DNA of 64,000 nucleotides from VFMC01 sp046331225 (GTDB lineage Bacteria; Actinomycetota; Acidimicrobiia; Acidimicrobiales; Ilumatobacteraceae). Below, piece after piece: positions 16,001 through 24,548 of the stretch. A program made the position numbers and the translations under genes. Position 1 is the first letter of the stretch; each line of letters opens with the position of its first letter. The notes beneath the pieces were generated by a model that saw nothing but the letters and a program-made list of their open reading frames with translations, ran no database searches and was not told the origin of the DNA. The stretch is taken from NCBI GenBank assembly GCA_046331225.1, contig JAXLRF010000009.1, positions 248,001 through 312,000 on the forward strand. The letters run 5' to 3'.

Positions 16001-16086
16001 ACACCCGGGGTGTCGGGTGCGTTCCGCCCGACGGTATGACGCCTCTCACACCGTCACGGGCCAAAGGTCCCGACACCCCTGGGGGT
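16001..16086 (+). promoter_or_regulatory. Paired palindromes upstream of cydABDC, operator candidate
   Basis: Site 1 is ACACCC-G-GGGTGT (16001-16013), a perfect 6-bp-arm palindrome. Site 2 is ACCCC-TG-GGGGT (16075-16086). In addition GGGGTGTCGGG (16007-16017) and CCCGACACCCC (16069-16079) are an 11-bp inverted repeat 51 bp apart. The arrangement precedes the cytochrome bd operon, a class of genes commonly controlled by oxygen or redox. No match to the Rex consensus was seen. Confidence 0.4.
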
Positions 16087-16135
16087 ATGTGTGTCACGAT
16101 GATGGTCGACCACTCAAGGAGGGCCGGAACCCACC

Positions 16136-17563
16136 ATGGAGCCACTCGACCTCGCCCGTTGGCAGTTCGGTATCACGACCGTCTACCACTTCCTCTTCGT
16201 GCCGATCACGATCGGCCTCGGCTTCCTCGTCGCCGGCTTGCAGACCGCCTGGTACCGCACCGATGACGTGCGATACCTCCGGCTGACGAAGTACTTCGGC
16301 AAGCTCTTCCTCATCAACTTCGCCCTCGGCGTCGTCACCGGCATCGTCCAGGAGTTCCAGTTCGGCATGAACTGGAGCGACTACTCGAGGTTCGTCGGCG
16401 ACATCTTCGGTGCGCCGCTCGCGATCGAGGGGCTCCTCGCGTTCTTCCTCGAGTCGACCTTCCTCGGACTGTGGATCTTCGGCTGGGACCGCCTGTCGCC
16501 CAAGCTGCACCTGGCGACGATCTGGATCGCGGCGAGCGGCACGCTGCTGTCGGCGTACTTCATCCTCGCCGCCAACAGCTTCATGCAGAACCCGGTGGGG
16601 TACGAGTACGACCCGGCCACCGGACGTGCCGAGCTCACCGACTTCTGGGCGGTGCTCACCAACAAGGTCACGCTCGTGACCTTCCCGCACACGATCGCCG
16701 GCGCCTTTCTCACCGCCGGCGCCCTGGTGCTCGGCGTGTCGCTGTGGAACCTCGTGCGGCGGCCCGATCGTGACCCTGCGGCCTTCCGCTCGAGCGGCCG
16801 TCTCGGCGCGGTGGTGGTGCTCGTGGCCTGCCTCGCGGTGGCAGCGACCGGTGACCAGCAGGCCAAGGTGATGACCGATGTGCAGCCGATGAAGATGGCG
16901 GCCGCCGAGGCGCTGTACGAGACCAAGGACCACGCGTCGTTCAGCATCTTCTCGCTCGGCACCCCGGACGGATCGGAGGAGACCTTCGCGATCCGCATCC
17001 CTCGTCTGCTGTCGTTCCTGGCCGAGGGCAACTTCGACGCCTCGGTCGAGGGCATCGACAACCTGCAGACCGGCTACGAGCTGATGTACGGGCCGGGCGA
17101 CTACACGCCGAACATCGCGCTCACCTACTGGACCTTCCGCTTCATGATCGGCATCGGGATGCTGACCGCGCTGCCGGCGTTGTGGCTGCTGTGGTGCACC
17201 CGTCGCGGGCGGCCGCTGTGCGTGCGCCGCTACGCAGGGCTCGTCGCGATCGCGCTGCCGATGCTCCCGTTGGCCGCCAACAGCCTGGGCTGGGTCTTCA
17301 CCGAGATGGGGCGGCAGCCCTGGATCGTGTTCGGGCTGATGCCCACGTCGGCCGGCGTGTCTCCGACGGTGTCCACCGCCGAGGTGCTCACCACGATGAT
17401 CGGCTTCACCGTGGTGTACGGGATCCTGGCCGTCGTCGAGGTGCGGCTGTTGCTGCGGACCATCCGCGGTGGTCTGCCCGAGGTCGCACCCGTGCGACCG
17501 CCCGACGAGGGGCCCGGGACCCCATCGAACGACGACGAGCGCGAACTCGCGTTCGCGTACTGA
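16136..17563 (+). CDS. cydA: Cytochrome bd ubiquinol/menaquinol oxidase subunit I
   Basis: 475 aa integral membrane protein that carries the three haems and the quinol site of cytochrome bd oxidase. This enzyme reduces O2 to water with high affinity and does not pump protons. The N-terminus MEPLDLARWQFGITTVYHF contains His18, a conserved haem-ligand position, and WVFTEMGRQPWIVFG is a family signature. The Q-loop is of the short type. The start at ATG 16136 has AAGGAGGG 12 bp upstream. It is the first gene of cydA-cydB-cydD-cydC. Confidence 0.96.
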   Translation: MEPLDLARWQFGITTVYHFLFVPITIGLGFLVAGLQTAWYRTDDVRYLRLTKYFGKLFLINFALGVVTGIVQEFQFGMNWSDYSRFVGDIFGAPLAIEGLLAFFLESTFLGLWIFGWDRLSPKLHLATIWIAASGTLLSAYFILAANSFMQNPVGYEYDPATGRAELTDFWAVLTNKVTLVTFPHTIAGAFLTAGALVLGVSLWNLVRRPDRDPAAFRSSGRLGAVVVLVACLAVAATGDQQAKVMTDVQPMKMAAAEALYETKDHASFSIFSLGTPDGSEETFAIRIPRLLSFLAEGNFDASVEGIDNLQTGYELMYGPGDYTPNIALTYWTFRFMIGIGMLTALPALWLLWCTRRGRPLCVRRYAGLVAIALPMLPLAANSLGWVFTEMGRQPWIVFGLMPTSAGVSPTVSTAEVLTTMIGFTVVYGILAVVEVRLLLRTIRGGLPEVAPVRPPDEGPGTPSNDDERELAFAY

Positions 17564-17576
17564 GCGAGGTACTGCC

Positions 17577-18650
17577 ATGGAACTCACCACCGTCTGGTTC
17601 ATCCTCATCGCCGTGCTGTGGACGGGCTACTTCGTCCTCGAGGGCTTCGACTTCGGGGTCGGCATCCTCACCCGGCTGATCGCCCGCACCGACACCGAGC
17701 GCCGCGTGCTCATCAACACGATCGGACCCGTCTGGGACGGCAACGAGGTGTGGGTGCTGGTGGCCGGCGGGGCCACGTTCGCTGCGTTCCCCGAGTGGTA
17801 CGCGACGTTGTTCTCCGGCTTCTACCTGCCGCTGTTCCTGGTGCTCGTGTCGCTGATCTTCCGCAACGTCGCGTTCGAGTACCGCGGCAAGCGGGACGAG
17901 CCGGCCTGGCGTGCACGTTGGGACCTGGCGATCTTCCTCGGCTCGCTCGTGCCCGCACTGCTGTGGGGCGTCGCGTTCGGCAACATCGTGCGAGGCGTGC
18001 CCATCGACGCCGACAAGGAGTACGTCGGCACGTTGTTCGACCTCCTCAACCCGTACGCCCTGCTGTTCGGCGTCGTGACCGTCTCGCTCTTCGTCACCCA
18101 CGGTGCCGTCTACGTGTCGCTCAAGACGCTCGGTGACGTGCGCGAGCGGGCGCGTCGGGTGGCGGGTGTGTCGGGTCTGGTGGCGGCGGTGACCGCCGTC
18201 GCGTTCCTCGGCTGGACGTACGTGCATCGCGACGGTGCCCAGCACCACGGTTGGTTCACGCTGCTCGCCGTGATGGCTGCCGGGTCGTTGCTGGCGGCGC
18301 TCGAGGCCAACCGCCGGGGCCGCGAGGGCTGGGCGTTCGTCGGCACCGCCGCCACGATCGCGGCCGCCGTCGCGTCGCTGTTCACGGTGCTGTTCCCGCA
18401 GGTGATGCCGAGCTCGCTCGACGACGCCTGGTCGCTCACCACCACCAACGCGTCGTCGACGGGGTACACGTTGACGATCATGACGTGGGTGGCCGCGATC
18501 TTCACGCCGCTCGTGCTGGCCTATCAGGCGTGGACCTTCGTGATCTTCCGTCGCCGCATCGGGGTGCAGCACATCCCCGGCGGCGTCGAGGCCCACGAGC
18601 GCGAGCTGGCACAGGTGGGGCGCCCGGGCCACCGCGACCCACACGCGTGA
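17577..18650 (+). CDS. cydB: Cytochrome bd oxidase subunit II
   Basis: 357 aa, about eight to nine transmembrane helices. The N-terminus MELTTVWFILIAVLWTGYF followed by VLEGFDFGVGIL is the diagnostic CydB motif, and GPVWDGNEVWVL follows. It is the structural partner of CydA in the cytoplasmic membrane. It begins 13 bp after cydA, and its stop overlaps the GTG of cydD by four bases. A frame open upstream of ATG 17577 overlaps cydA and is not used. Confidence 0.95.
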   Translation: MELTTVWFILIAVLWTGYFVLEGFDFGVGILTRLIARTDTERRVLINTIGPVWDGNEVWVLVAGGATFAAFPEWYATLFSGFYLPLFLVLVSLIFRNVAFEYRGKRDEPAWRARWDLAIFLGSLVPALLWGVAFGNIVRGVPIDADKEYVGTLFDLLNPYALLFGVVTVSLFVTHGAVYVSLKTLGDVRERARRVAGVSGLVAAVTAVAFLGWTYVHRDGAQHHGWFTLLAVMAAGSLLAALEANRRGREGWAFVGTAATIAAAVASLFTVLFPQVMPSSLDDAWSLTTTNASSTGYTLTIMTWVAAIFTPLVLAYQAWTFVIFRRRIGVQHIPGGVEAHERELAQVGRPGHRDPHA

Positions 18651-20281
18651 CCCCGATCGATCCACGCCTGTTGCGCCGGGCGCGAGCGGCGCGCACGGTG
18701 CTCGCGCTGACCGTCGCGCTCGGCGCCGTCGCGGCGATCGCCGTGTCGGCGCAGGCGTGGCTGCTCGCCACCGGCGTCGACCGAATCGCGCACGCCCGGT
18801 CCGGCGCACCATCCGTGACGGGCGTGGCGATCGCCGTGGTCGCGGTGGTCGGCGTGCGAGCCGGCGCCGGGTGGGCGCAGGAGGTGGCCTCCCGGCGTGC
18901 GGCGGCATCGGTGAAGCGAACCCTGCGGCACGACGTCGTGTCGCGACTGGCGGCCGGATCGCAGGGCCATGCCGGCGCGACCCCTCGGGCCGCCACCGCG
19001 ACCCTGGTGCTCGACGGGCTCGACGCACTCGACGACTGGTTCGCCAAGTACCTGCCGCAGCTGGTGCTGGCGGTGATCGTGCCGATCGTCGTGCTGGTCC
19101 AGTTGATGGTGGTCGACACCACGACGGCGGTGATCGTGGCGCTCACGTTGCCGTTGATCCCGGTGTTCATGTGGCTCGTCGGCCGGATGACCGAGGCCGC
19201 CACGGCCCGCCGGTGGCTGGCGCTCACCCGCCTGTCGCACCACTTCCTCGACGTGGTCGAGGGAATGCCGACCCTGCGCGCGTTCGGGCGTGGCGACGCG
19301 CAGGTCGACCAGGTGCGCGCGAACACCGACCGCTACCGAGGCACGACCATGGCGACGCTGCGCATCGCCTTCCTGTCGTCGCTCGTGCTCGAACTGCTCG
19401 CCACGCTGTCGGTGGCCCTCGTGGCGGTGAGCGTCGGCCTGCGCCTCGTGCGGGGTGAGCTGTCGTTGCGCGACGGAGTGTTCCTGATCGTGATCGCACC
19501 CGAGGCCTACCTGCCGCTCCGGCAGGTCGGCGTCCACTACCACGCCAGCGCCGCCGGCGCAGCGGCCGCAGCGGCGGCGTTCGACGTGCTCGAAGCACCC
19601 CTGCCCGAGCCAGGACGTCGTCTCGCCGTGCCGGCGCTCGATCGGGGCTTCGAACTGCGGATCGACGACGTGGGAGTGCGCCACGACGGCCGGACCCGAC
19701 TCGCCCCGGACGGCGCGACCCTGGTCGTGCGCGGCGGCGAACTGGTCGCGCTCGCCGGGCCGAGCGGTTGTGGCAAGAGCACGCTGGTCGAGGTGGTGCT
19801 CGGCTTCCGGCGGCCCGACTCGGGGTCGGCGTCGCTGGTGGCCGGCGCGACCACGGTGGCCGTGCACGATCTCGAGCCCGCGGCGTGGCGGCGTCACGTC
19901 GGCTGGGTCGATCAGCACCCGTTCGTGCAGGCGGGCACGGTGGCGAGCAACCTTCGTCTCGGCCGGACCGACGCCGCCGACGACGACCTGACCGCCGCGC
20001 TCGCACGTGTGGGCCTCGACCTGCCGCTCGGGCGTGTCCTCGGCGAACGGGGCCTCGATCTGTCGGCCGGCGAGCGTCGCCGGCTGGTGCTCGCTCGGCA
20101 GTTGCTCCGGCGAGCCGATCTCCTCGTGCTCGACGAGGCCACCGCCGGACTCGACCGGGCGAGCGAGCAGCAGGTGCTCCGCGCCGCTCGCGACGAGGCC
20201 GACCGCGGCGCGGCCGTGTTGCTCGTCGCGCACCGGCCCGATGCGATCGCCGCCGCCGACCGTGTGGTGATGCTGCCGTGA
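18647..20281 (+). CDS. cydD: ABC exporter CydD (permease/ATPase) for cytochrome bd assembly
   Basis: 544 aa half-transporter. The N-terminal membrane domain has about six helices; the nucleotide-binding domain has Walker A GPSGCGKST (371-379), the signature LSAGE (472-476) and Walker B LLVLDEATAGLD. CydDC exports cysteine/glutathione-type thiols or haem-related compounds needed for bd oxidase maturation; in actinobacteria, which use mycothiol, the true substrate is open. The signature has Ala in place of the second residue of the usual LSGG(Q/E). The GTG start at 18647 is coupled to the cydB stop, and its stop overlaps the cydC start. Confidence 0.92.
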   Translation: MTPIDPRLLRRARAARTVLALTVALGAVAAIAVSAQAWLLATGVDRIAHARSGAPSVTGVAIAVVAVVGVRAGAGWAQEVASRRAAASVKRTLRHDVVSRLAAGSQGHAGATPRAATATLVLDGLDALDDWFAKYLPQLVLAVIVPIVVLVQLMVVDTTTAVIVALTLPLIPVFMWLVGRMTEAATARRWLALTRLSHHFLDVVEGMPTLRAFGRGDAQVDQVRANTDRYRGTTMATLRIAFLSSLVLELLATLSVALVAVSVGLRLVRGELSLRDGVFLIVIAPEAYLPLRQVGVHYHASAAGAAAAAAAFDVLEAPLPEPGRRLAVPALDRGFELRIDDVGVRHDGRTRLAPDGATLVVRGGELVALAGPSGCGKSTLVEVVLGFRRPDSGSASLVAGATTVAVHDLEPAAWRRHVGWVDQHPFVQAGTVASNLRLGRTDAADDDLTAALARVGLDLPLGRVLGERGLDLSAGERRRLVLARQLLRRADLLVLDEATAGLDRASEQQVLRAARDEADRGAAVLLVAHRPDAIAAADRVVMLP

Positions 20282-21972
20282 GGGCGCTGCGCCGTGTCGT
20301 CTCGCTCGGCCGCTCGGGCCGCGCGGCCACCCGGCTCGCGATCGCCGCCGGCGTCGTGGCCACCGGCTCGGCGGTCGGGCTGGGCGGGGTGTCGGCCTGG
20401 CTCATCGTCCGAGCGGCCGAACGCCCGCCGGTGCTGCACCTGATGGTGGCGATCGTGGCGGTGCGCACCTTCGGCATCGCTCGCGGGGTGTTCCGCTACG
20501 GGGAGCGTCTCGTCGCACACGACGGTGCGTTCCGTGTGCTCGGCGACCTGCGCGCTGCGGTCGTCTCGCGACTCGCCCGCGTGCTGCCGTCGCCGGCCGG
20601 GGCGACCCGAGGCGAGGTGGCGGCAGGCGAGGTCTCGTCGACGTTCGTGCGCGACGTCGACGGCCTGCTCGACCTGTGGGTGCGGGTGGCCGTGCCCGTG
20701 GTCGTCACCGTCGGTGTGGCGGCCGGTGCCACGGTGGCGTCGGCGCTGATCCTGCCGGCCGCTGGTGTGGGCCTGGCGGTCTCGTTGGCGGTGGCCGGCC
20801 TGCTGGCACCGTGGACCGCAGCCCGCTGGGCGTCGAGCGCGCAACGACGCCTGGTGCCCGAGCGGGCCGAGATGCGGACGCGTCTGCTCGAGGTGCTGGA
20901 CGGTGCGCCTGCGCTGGCGGTCGACGGCCGGCTCGACGCCGAACTCGCCGAGCTCGACCGGCTCGACGAACGGTTGCGCGGCGCCGAGGTCCGCACCGCT
21001 GCGGCAGCCGGTCTCGCGACGGCGCTCGCGCTGATGGCGAGTGGTGTCGCCGTGGCGGTGGCGATGGTGGCAGCCCGCGCTGCCGTGGCAGCCGGCGGGC
21101 TCGGTGGACCGGCAGCCGCGGTGGTGGTGCTCGTGCCGCTCGCGGTGCACGAGGCGGTCGCTGCGCTCGCCTCGGTGGGCGCGTCGCTGCCCGGTCTGGT
21201 GTCGTCGGCCGAGCGGTTGCTCGCCGTGCTCGACACGCCCGATCCGGTCCGCGAGCCCCACCACCCGCTCGACGCACCGACGGGTGACCTGGGCGTGCGA
21301 CTCGTCGACGTGACCGCTGGCTGGAGCGCCGACCGTCCAGTGCTGCACGGGTGCTCTGCGGTCTTCTCCCCGGGCACCACGTCGGCGGTGGTGGGGCCGA
21401 GCGGCGTGGGCAAGAGCACCCTGGCGGCGCTGCTCGCGAAGTTCGTCGATCCGGTCGAGGGGCGCGTCGAGCTGATCGGCCGAGCCGGCGCCGTCGGGTA
21501 CGAGCACCTGCACGGCGACGAGGTGCGCCGCGTGGTCGGGTGGTGTGCACAGGACGCCCACGTGTTCGACTCGACCGTGCGCGCCAACCTGCTGCTGGCC
21601 CGGCCCGACGCCGACGACGCCCGGCTGTGGGCCGCACTCGACCTGGCGTCGCTCGGGGCGTTCGTGCGCAGCCTGCCCGACGGCCTCGACACCTTCGTCG
21701 GCGAGCACGGTCGGGCACTGAGCGGCGGTGAACGTCAGCGGCTCTCGCTCGCGCGCGTCCTCCTGGCCGATCCACGGATCGTGGTGTTCGACGAGCCGAC
21801 CGAGCACGTCGACGATCTCGCGGCACGCGAACTGACGGCCGATCTGCTCGATGCCACGCGGTCGCGGACCACGGTGTTCGTCACACATCGCACCGATCTG
21901 ATCGAAGCGTTCCGCGACCGGTTCGACGCCGTCGTCCCGATCGCCGGGGAAGGTGTCACCGGCTCGGGCTGA
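20278..21972 (+). CDS. cydC: ABC exporter CydC (permease/ATPase) for cytochrome bd assembly
   Basis: 564 aa half-transporter that heterodimerises with CydD. Membrane helices fill the first 300 residues. The ATPase has Walker A GPSGVGKST (373-381), the canonical signature LSGGE (481-485) and Walker B IVVFDEPTEH. The D-loop-proximal EPTEH supports the CydC assignment. It starts with GTG 20278 overlapping the cydD stop (GTGA). The last 17 bp overlap the end of a convergent PPOX gene, so no terminator lies between them. Confidence 0.92.
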   Translation: MRALRRVVSLGRSGRAATRLAIAAGVVATGSAVGLGGVSAWLIVRAAERPPVLHLMVAIVAVRTFGIARGVFRYGERLVAHDGAFRVLGDLRAAVVSRLARVLPSPAGATRGEVAAGEVSSTFVRDVDGLLDLWVRVAVPVVVTVGVAAGATVASALILPAAGVGLAVSLAVAGLLAPWTAARWASSAQRRLVPERAEMRTRLLEVLDGAPALAVDGRLDAELAELDRLDERLRGAEVRTAAAAGLATALALMASGVAVAVAMVAARAAVAAGGLGGPAAAVVVLVPLAVHEAVAALASVGASLPGLVSSAERLLAVLDTPDPVREPHHPLDAPTGDLGVRLVDVTAGWSADRPVLHGCSAVFSPGTTSAVVGPSGVGKSTLAALLAKFVDPVEGRVELIGRAGAVGYEHLHGDEVRRVVGWCAQDAHVFDSTVRANLLLARPDADDARLWAALDLASLGAFVRSLPDGLDTFVGEHGRALSGGERQRLSLARVLLADPRIVVFDEPTEHVDDLAARELTADLLDATRSRTTVFVTHRTDLIEAFRDRFDAVVPIAGEGVTGSG

Positions 21973-22366
21973 CCACGCGCTTCTCGATCATGCCGGCGAA
22001 GTACGTCTCGGCGCCCTCGTTCACGTTCCAGCTCCAGATCACCTCGGGGTGCACGACGATGCGGCCGGTGGTGCCCTCGCGTTCGACGGCCTCGGCACGG
22101 CCGAAGATCTTGATGCCGCGCACCACCCAGGGATCCTCCGACGCGAGGTCGTCGATGGTCACCGAGGCCCGCGGGTTGTTCACCACGTTGTGCCACTTGT
22201 AGGTGGCCGGGTTGACCCGACCGCCGATGTCGATGGTGTCGCCGACCAGCTGGAAACGAACGGCCGCCACGTCGGGACGGCCGCTCACCGACGCCGTCGC
22301 GATGCGGGCCAACCGTTGCGTCGACAGGTAGGCGCGCTCGGCGTCGGTGAACACGCTCGGGCTCAT
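21956..22366 (-). CDS. PPOX-class F420-dependent enzyme
   Basis: 136 aa split-barrel flavin/deazaflavin-binding protein related to pyridoxamine-phosphate oxidase. RLARIATASVSGRPDVAAVRF, YKWHNVVNNPRASVTIDDL and HPEVIWSWNVNEG match the PPOX-class F420-dependent family common in actinobacteria, which reduces or oxidises small substrates with F420. The C-terminal tail overlaps cydC by 17 bp on the other strand. The start overlaps the stop of the DUF3237 gene by 4 bp, indicating one transcript. Cofactor choice is inferred from family resemblance. Confidence 0.82.
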   Translation of the reverse strand: MSPSVFTDAERAYLSTQRLARIATASVSGRPDVAAVRFQLVGDTIDIGGRVNPATYKWHNVVNNPRASVTIDDLASEDPWVVRGIKIFGRAEAVEREGTTGRIVVHPEVIWSWNVNEGAETYFAGMIEKRVVSPSR

Positions 22367-22773
22367 CGGACCTCGAACACCTCGTAGGTCACCTGGCCGC
22401 CACCGCTCGAGCCCCGAGCGACCGCCACGATCCGGTTGAGCCAGGCGTACCGCTCGGCGGCGGTCTGGAACATCGGCGCGGTGGTGATGTGCGTGGCGTT
22501 GTCGAGCGCGATGCCCCGGTACTCCATGTAGATGTCGGCGCCGTCGTCGGTGCGCAGCAACAGCCGCACGTCGAGTTGCGCGGTGCCGTCGGCGCGCACC
22601 GTCACCCAGTCGCCTCCGGGCCCGTGCACGGTGCCCCGCAGCCGCTCGCCCTCGAACGTGCCGCTGCTCGCGTCGACGATCACGCGGGTGCCCATGGGGC
22701 CACCGATGATGCGGCCGCTGGTGGCGGTGGCGGCGGTGAGGGTGAACAATGGGACGAGCTCGGGTGCGGCCAT
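22363..22773 (-). CDS. DUF3237-family protein
   Basis: 136 aa single-domain beta-barrel protein. GRIIGGPMGTRVIVDASSGTFEGERLRGTVHGPGGDW is the family core, and the sequence ends AVARGSSGGGQVTYEVFEVR. The molecular function of this family is not established to my knowledge. ATG 22773 follows TACGGT by 6 bp, so it is predicted leaderless and heads a two-gene operon with the PPOX protein. Confidence 0.82.
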   Translation of the reverse strand: MAAPELVPLFTLTAATATSGRIIGGPMGTRVIVDASSGTFEGERLRGTVHGPGGDWVTVRADGTAQLDVRLLLRTDDGADIYMEYRGIALDNATHITTAPMFQTAAERYAWLNRIVAVARGSSGGGQVTYEVFEVR

Positions 22774-22779
22774 GGGCGG

Positions 22780-22785
22780 ACCGTA
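22780..22785 (-). promoter_or_regulatory. -10 element (TACGGT), leaderless type
   Basis: TACGGT on the minus strand, 6 bp before ATG 22773. It is the same hexamer as before the hydrolase at 5710. Confidence 0.5.
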
Positions 22786-22880
22786 GTGCGACGGACGGAT
22801 GGGGGGTGATCCGGACGTCGTGTCACAGCGAAGCACGGGTGGGCGTCGAACGACGGACACCCGACCGAGGAGGGACGTAC

Positions 22881-24521
22881 GTGGACATCCGATGGGAGGC
22901 GCCGGCGCCCGGCCAGTGGGCGCGCGACCGATCACACATGCCGCCGGGGTGCACCCCGATCCTGCAGCACATCGCGAGCACGGCGATGCCCGCCGGGATG
23001 CGCCGCATGTTCGCCGAGTTCGGGACGCCGCTCGACACGCTCGACGTGCGCTTCGTGAATGGGCAGTTCTACTCACGCCTGCGACCGCTCATCTCGCCCG
23101 ACCGGCCCGCCACGAAGCTGCCGCCGTTGCCGCTGCTGAAGCTCGCCGTGCGCCTGCACCCCGAGATGCGTCGTCGTGCGAAGCGTGCAGCTCGCCTGTT
23201 CGCCGAGCGGCCGTGGAACCGGGTGATCGACGAGTGGCACCACGGTGGCAAGGACCGTCTGGTCGAGGCCAACCTCGCGCTGCAGGACGTCGATCTCGCG
23301 TCGCTGACCGATGCCGATCTGGTCGCGCACCTGCAGCGCGTCATCGCGCACGGGATGCAGAGCTGGGAGCACCACTTCTGGTTGCACGGCTTCGACCTCG
23401 GCCCGCTCGGCCAGTACCTGCACGAGGTGATGCCGTGGGGTGTCACGGCCGACCAGGCCCTGTCGCTGCTCGAGGGTGCGTCGCCGTCGACCAGCGCGCC
23501 GATGCGCGAGCTGACCGAGATCCGCTCGGTGGTCGAGGCGAGTGGTGCCCGACCGACGGATCTGGCCGGCATCCGAGCGATCTCGCCCGAGATCGACCGG
23601 CGCGTCGCGCACTACCTGCGCTTCCGCGGCGCCGTGTTGTTCTCGCGGTACGACGTCGACGGCGTCACGTTGGGCGAGCGTCCCGACCTGGTGGCAGCGA
23701 GCATCCTCAACGCCGAGGTGCACGACACCACGGCCGAGGTGGCCGAGCGCATCGCACGGGTGCGTGCGTCGGTGCCGGCCGAGCACCGCGACCGGTTCGA
23801 CGAGCTGCTCCGCGAGGCCCGCGCGGCGATGGACCTGCGCGACGACAACGGCCCCACCACCGCCGAGTGGCCGCTCGGTCTGGTGCGGCTCACCTTGCTC
23901 GAGTTGGGGCGTCGGCTCGTCGCCGCAGGTCGCATCCCGGCGGTCGAGCTGGTGTTCGAGCTGAAGCCGGAGGAGCTGGTGCCCGCGGTGCTGACCGATG
24001 GCCCGTCGGCCGCCGAGCTCGAGCGTCGTGCGGACGAACGTCGACGCTGGCGGACGGCCGATGCTCCGTTGGTGCTCGGCGAGCCCGAACTGGCGCCGCC
24101 GCCCGAGGTGTTGCCCGCCGACATGGCGCGCCTCGTCGGTGTCGTGTCGACGGTGATGGCGCACCTCGGCATGGACGGCGCCGACCACGCCGACGGCATG
24201 ACCGGCGTGGGCGTCGGCACACGATCGGTGCGGGCGCGGGCTCGCGTGGCGGCGACGCCCGAGGAGGCGCTCGACGTGCTCGAGCCGGGAGACGTGCTGG
24301 TGGTGGCCGGCACCACGCCGGCGTACAACCTCGTGCTCTCGCTCGCCGGCGGTGTCGTCACCGCCGACGGTGGCCCGATGTGTCACGCCGCGGTGATCGC
24401 TCGCGAGCTCGGCATCCCTGCGGTGATCGGGGCGCGTGCCGCGCTCACCGACATCCCCGACGGGGCGATGGTCGAGCTCGATCCGACGACGGGTCGCGTG
24501 CGGGTGCTGGCCGAGGCGTGA
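22881..24521 (+). CDS. PEP-utilising (swivelling His domain) protein lacking an ATP-grasp domain
   Basis: 546 aa. The C-terminal 90 residues are a PEP-utilising mobile domain with the phosphorylatable histidine: TADGGPMCHAAVIAREL, H502. The first 400 residues are mostly helical and resemble the substrate-binding/linker part of rifampicin-phosphotransferase-like or PEP-synthase-like enzymes. No ATP-grasp nucleotide-binding domain precedes it in this protein or in the adjacent genes. GTG 22881 has a strong SD (GAGGAGGGA, 5 bp away); the longer upstream frame is not needed. It could act with a separate ATP-grasp partner, as split phenylphosphate synthases do. Substrate unknown. Confidence 0.75.
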   Translation: MDIRWEAPAPGQWARDRSHMPPGCTPILQHIASTAMPAGMRRMFAEFGTPLDTLDVRFVNGQFYSRLRPLISPDRPATKLPPLPLLKLAVRLHPEMRRRAKRAARLFAERPWNRVIDEWHHGGKDRLVEANLALQDVDLASLTDADLVAHLQRVIAHGMQSWEHHFWLHGFDLGPLGQYLHEVMPWGVTADQALSLLEGASPSTSAPMRELTEIRSVVEASGARPTDLAGIRAISPEIDRRVAHYLRFRGAVLFSRYDVDGVTLGERPDLVAASILNAEVHDTTAEVAERIARVRASVPAEHRDRFDELLREARAAMDLRDDNGPTTAEWPLGLVRLTLLELGRRLVAAGRIPAVELVFELKPEELVPAVLTDGPSAAELERRADERRRWRTADAPLVLGEPELAPPPEVLPADMARLVGVVSTVMAHLGMDGADHADGMTGVGVGTRSVRARARVAATPEEALDVLEPGDVLVVAGTTPAYNLVLSLAGGVVTADGGPMCHAAVIARELGIPAVIGARAALTDIPDGAMVELDPTTGRVRVLAEA

Positions 24522-24536
24522 GTCGCGGCGCTGTGT

Positions 24537-24542
24537 GAGACT
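24537..24542 (+). promoter_or_regulatory. -10-like element (GAGACT), leaderless type
   Basis: GAGACT, 6 bp before ATG 24549 of the quinone reductase. The same hexamer and spacing occur at 49419-49424 on the other strand. Confidence 0.4.
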
Positions 24543-24548
24543 CGGCGC

